64,000 bases of DNA, from the NCBI GenBank assembly GCA_902768435.1, contig CACXLJ010000006.1, positions 59,406 to 123,405 of the forward strand. The letters run 5' to 3'. A program made the translations under genes and the position numbers. Source of the stretch: an uncultured Bacteroidales bacterium (lineage in GTDB: Bacteria > Bacteroidota > Bacteroidia > Bacteroidales > Muribaculaceae). Under the pieces are notes generated by a model, which made no database searches, was not told where the DNA came from, and worked only from the letters and a program-made list of their open reading frames with translations. This document shows positions 62,303 through 64,000 of the stretch, in pieces (the first letter of the stretch is position 1; every line of letters starts with the position of its first letter).

Positions 62303-63376
62303 ATGAGTACGGGTATAGCGAAAATATTAACCAAGAATAATAATTGCTGTCACTACAAATGTCCTGGCAATGTGCTTCAGCGGCTCAGCTACGACCCGTG
62401 GGGCACGCTGCGCGACCCCGTCACGCTGGTGCCGTTCGCCCCGGGCGATGAGCCCCGCCTGCTCTTGGGCAGGGGCTACACGGGCCACGAGCACCTGCCG
62501 TGGTTCGGGCTGGTGAACATGAACGCGCGGCTCTATGACCCCGCCACAGGCCGCTTCCTCAACCCCGACCCCCTGGTGCAGGATCCCACCAGCACACAGA
62601 GCTTCAACCGCTACTCCTATTGCCTCAACAACCCCTTGCGCTACTCCGACCCGACGGGAAGAGATATTCTTCATATATCTTATGGTGGCGTTATTGATAG
62701 TTGGGAATATACCGGTAATGATAACGATGATTGGTTCTATACACTTCCAGATGTGTACTGCTTTCCCTCACTAGAAACTTTCCCTGGGTTTAGAGGGAAC
62801 CATGAGATGCACCAGATGTTCAGACCACCGAATAACGATGTTGTTATCTGGAACGATGGCTTTAATGACTTTAATTATCCTGATACAAACATTCCTACTG
62901 GTGGCGCTATCACAGGAAGCAGCACAACTGGTAGGCCTTTATCGGGCAAAACCGATAATAGGCCGCTTGACATCAGGACCCTCAGTATAATTCTTGCCAC
63001 GATGAGCACAAATCCAACGGTAGTTAAATACATGTGGGATTATGCTGTTCGCGACAGGTTGGGCATGAACCCAACACAAAAGGTCACAGCTGCCGACTAC
63101 GAAAAAGCCTTCGACAAGGACATGGCCAAATTTAGTACTGGGCTAAAGATAATAAGAAAATCCTTGACAATAGCTGATTTCGTTATCACAGGATGGGAAG
63201 CCGCATCAGATGGGTTTGATGGAAAACCTGTAAGAGGGCTAACAAGAATTGCCGTTTGGGGCACAATATTTGCCACATCAAAGATTCCATATGTGGGTCC
63301 CTTTATCTCTGTAGGTTTGGGTATCGCTAATGCGGTTTGGGGCGACGAACTGATTTATGATCATATTGACAATTAA
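62303..63376 (+). CDS. Rhs core fragment with variable C-terminal toxin-like domain
   Basis: 357 residues. After a short leader (MSTGIAKILTKNNN) the Rhs core appears abruptly: LQRLSYDPWGTLRDP, LLLGRGYTGHEHL, FGLVNMNARLYDPATGRFL and RYSYCLNNPLRYSDPTG. The core is GC-rich; the rest (from about residue 120) is AT-rich and variable, as is usual at an Rhs tip boundary. The C-terminal 90 residues are hydrophobic and glycine-rich (VRGLTRIAVWGTIFATSKIP, YVGPFISVGLGIANAVWGDE), suggesting a membrane-active effector. No signal peptide or full Rhs barrel precedes it, so it is an orphan tip fragment, perhaps donated to a full Rhs gene by recombination. Confidence 0.8.
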   Translation: MSTGIAKILTKNNNCCHYKCPGNVLQRLSYDPWGTLRDPVTLVPFAPGDEPRLLLGRGYTGHEHLPWFGLVNMNARLYDPATGRFLNPDPLVQDPTSTQSFNRYSYCLNNPLRYSDPTGRDILHISYGGVIDSWEYTGNDNDDWFYTLPDVYCFPSLETFPGFRGNHEMHQMFRPPNNDVVIWNDGFNDFNYPDTNIPTGGAITGSSTTGRPLSGKTDNRPLDIRTLSIILATMSTNPTVVKYMWDYAVRDRLGMNPTQKVTAADYEKAFDKDMAKFSTGLKIIRKSLTIADFVITGWEAASDGFDGKPVRGLTRIAVWGTIFATSKIPYVGPFISVGLGIANAVWGDELIYDHIDN

Positions 63377-63394
63377 AATATCCCGTGCTTTTTC

Positions 63395-63796
63395 ATGAAA
63401 ATATTTGATTATTATTTCTATCTCTGTTCCAAATATATGGACATCGGCAACGATGGAATATCTTTACTCTCGGGCGCTGGAGGATTTGGCATTTGGTTGG
63501 GGGTTACTTTCATGATGATTCTTGCCATTCCATCAACGACAATTCAAGTGTTGCTGGTGGGTGATGACGGTAGGACTATTACAATTCCCAGTATTTGTAT
63601 AATAGTTTTGTCAATAATAATGTCTTATTGTTATTACAAGAAAAACGACAAGTGGAAAAAGATTGTTAAATATTATGAACAAAAGAAAATCAGATGTGAA
63701 GTTTTGATATTTATTGTTTATCATGTTTTTATGTATACAATCTCTATATTGATATTGCCATTCCTAATAAAACAAATCATAAAACTTTTTTCTTGA
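63395..63796 (+). CDS. Small membrane protein, probable immunity protein 2
   Basis: 133 residues, with a hydrophobic N-terminal segment, a second near 35-55 and others around 67-80 and 100-128. It begins MKIFDYYFYLCSKYMDIGND. A near copy of this start (MNMFKFFFYLCAKYMD) begins at 63951. It lies 18 bp after the Rhs toxin-like gene and is AT-rich, as are the toxin tip and the other small membrane protein. The role of immunity protein is inferred from place and type. Confidence 0.6.
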   Translation: MKIFDYYFYLCSKYMDIGNDGISLLSGAGGFGIWLGVTFMMILAIPSTTIQVLLVGDDGRTITIPSICIIVLSIIMSYCYYKKNDKWKKIVKYYEQKKIRCEVLIFIVYHVFMYTISILILPFLIKQIIKLFS

Positions 63797-63816
63797 ACAA
63801 TGAAAACAATTGAGCT

Positions 63817-63939
63817 ATGAAACGAAAGCTTTTATACATATCGGCGGCTATACCTGTTGTAGGACCCTTTATATCTATAGGTTTGGGTATCTCTAATGCA
63901 ATTTGGGGCGACGAGCTATATGAATCGATAGATTTTTAA
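63817..63939 (+). pseudogene. Second copy of the toxin C-terminal end
   Basis: 40 codons: MKRKLLYISAAIPVVGPF then ISIGLGISNAIWGDELYESI and DF. It repeats the end of the Rhs toxin-like protein (IPYVGPFISVGLGIANAVWGDE) at protein and DNA level, without any upstream core. It is a remnant of a further tip. Confidence 0.7.
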
Positions 63940-63950
63940 ATAAATGATAA

Positions 63951-64000
63951 ATGAACATGTTTAAATTCTTTTTCTATCTCTGTGCAAAATATATGGACAT
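63951..64000 (+). CDS. Small membrane protein, second copy (cut by the window edge)
   Basis: Sixteen codons are visible (MNMFKFFFYLCAKYMD), nearly identical to the start of the immunity-like gene at 63395; the DNA shares TTTCTATCTCTGT and AAATATATGGACAT. It continues beyond the window. Confidence 0.65.
   Translation, partial: MNMFKFFFYLCAKYMD

Overview
The window looks like a chromosomal segment of a Bacteroidales bacterium, most likely a gut member near Muribaculaceae or Prevotellaceae. The pointers are a SusC/SusD pair, TonB-dependent receptors, type IX-secretion-like C-terminal domains, BspA-type leucine-rich-repeat proteins, GSCFA, DUF4491, DUF4876 and DUF6850 proteins, a MurF-Alr fusion, and promoters of the Bacteroidetes form (TTTG or TTG, 19-20 bp, TANNTTTG). 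The family is inferred; no rRNA is present.

Layout. 1-3.6 kb: the 3' part of queA on the + strand, then acpP-fabF-rnc on the minus strand. 4-7.4 kb: a PKD-domain secreted protein and a WG-repeat lipoprotein. 7.6-9.8 kb: a sodium:alanine symporter and a metallophosphoesterase. 9.9-12.6 kb: a Smr/DUF2027 protein and a Gly/Arg-rich secreted protein. 12.8-19.1 kb: aminotransferase, flavodoxin/ferredoxin protein, SusC and SusD, probably one transcript. 19.4-27.9 kb: TonB receptor, DUF4876 lipoprotein, DUF6850 barrel and M16 peptidase, one operon with a clear promoter and terminator. 28-31.9 kb: two related large secreted proteins, one ending in a sorting domain and one in dockerin repeats. 32.1-34.9 kb: a UDP-glucose-dehydrogenase homologue whose catalytic cysteine is replaced, plus a tandem pair of membrane-anchored DUF2135-like proteins. 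35-37.8 kb: pfkA, ubiE/menG and purC. 38.1-39.4 kb: a 15-bp tandem array leading into an ATPase gene. 39.6-50.6 kb: a long minus-strand run (CotH-dockerin, ansA, two esterases, tadA, LRR protein, murF-alr, GSCFA, unknown secreted protein). 50.9-53.8 kb: mazG-topB. 53.9-58.7 kb: acetylxylan esterase and a giant LRR-dockerin protein. 58.7-59.6 kb: non-coding repeats, then tRNA-Cys. 59.8-61.3 kb: DUF3298, DUF4491 and a small membrane protein. 61.4 kb to the end: an array of Rhs-type toxin C-terminal fragments alternating with small membrane proteins.

The points most worth following are (1) the Rhs/toxin-immunity array at the right end, with a duplicated last unit and an in-frame stop in the first; (2) the dehydrogenase-like protein that has lost several catalytic residues; (3) several families of short-period degenerate tandem arrays in intergenic DNA (period 7, 9 and 15 bp), one placed over a promoter; and (4) a 12-bp perfect hairpin inside the RNase III gene.

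Housekeeping genes and surface or secretion genes are interleaved. Most genes lie on the minus strand in operons with overlapping or closely spaced ends. I saw no rRNA, CRISPR array, transposase or prophage.
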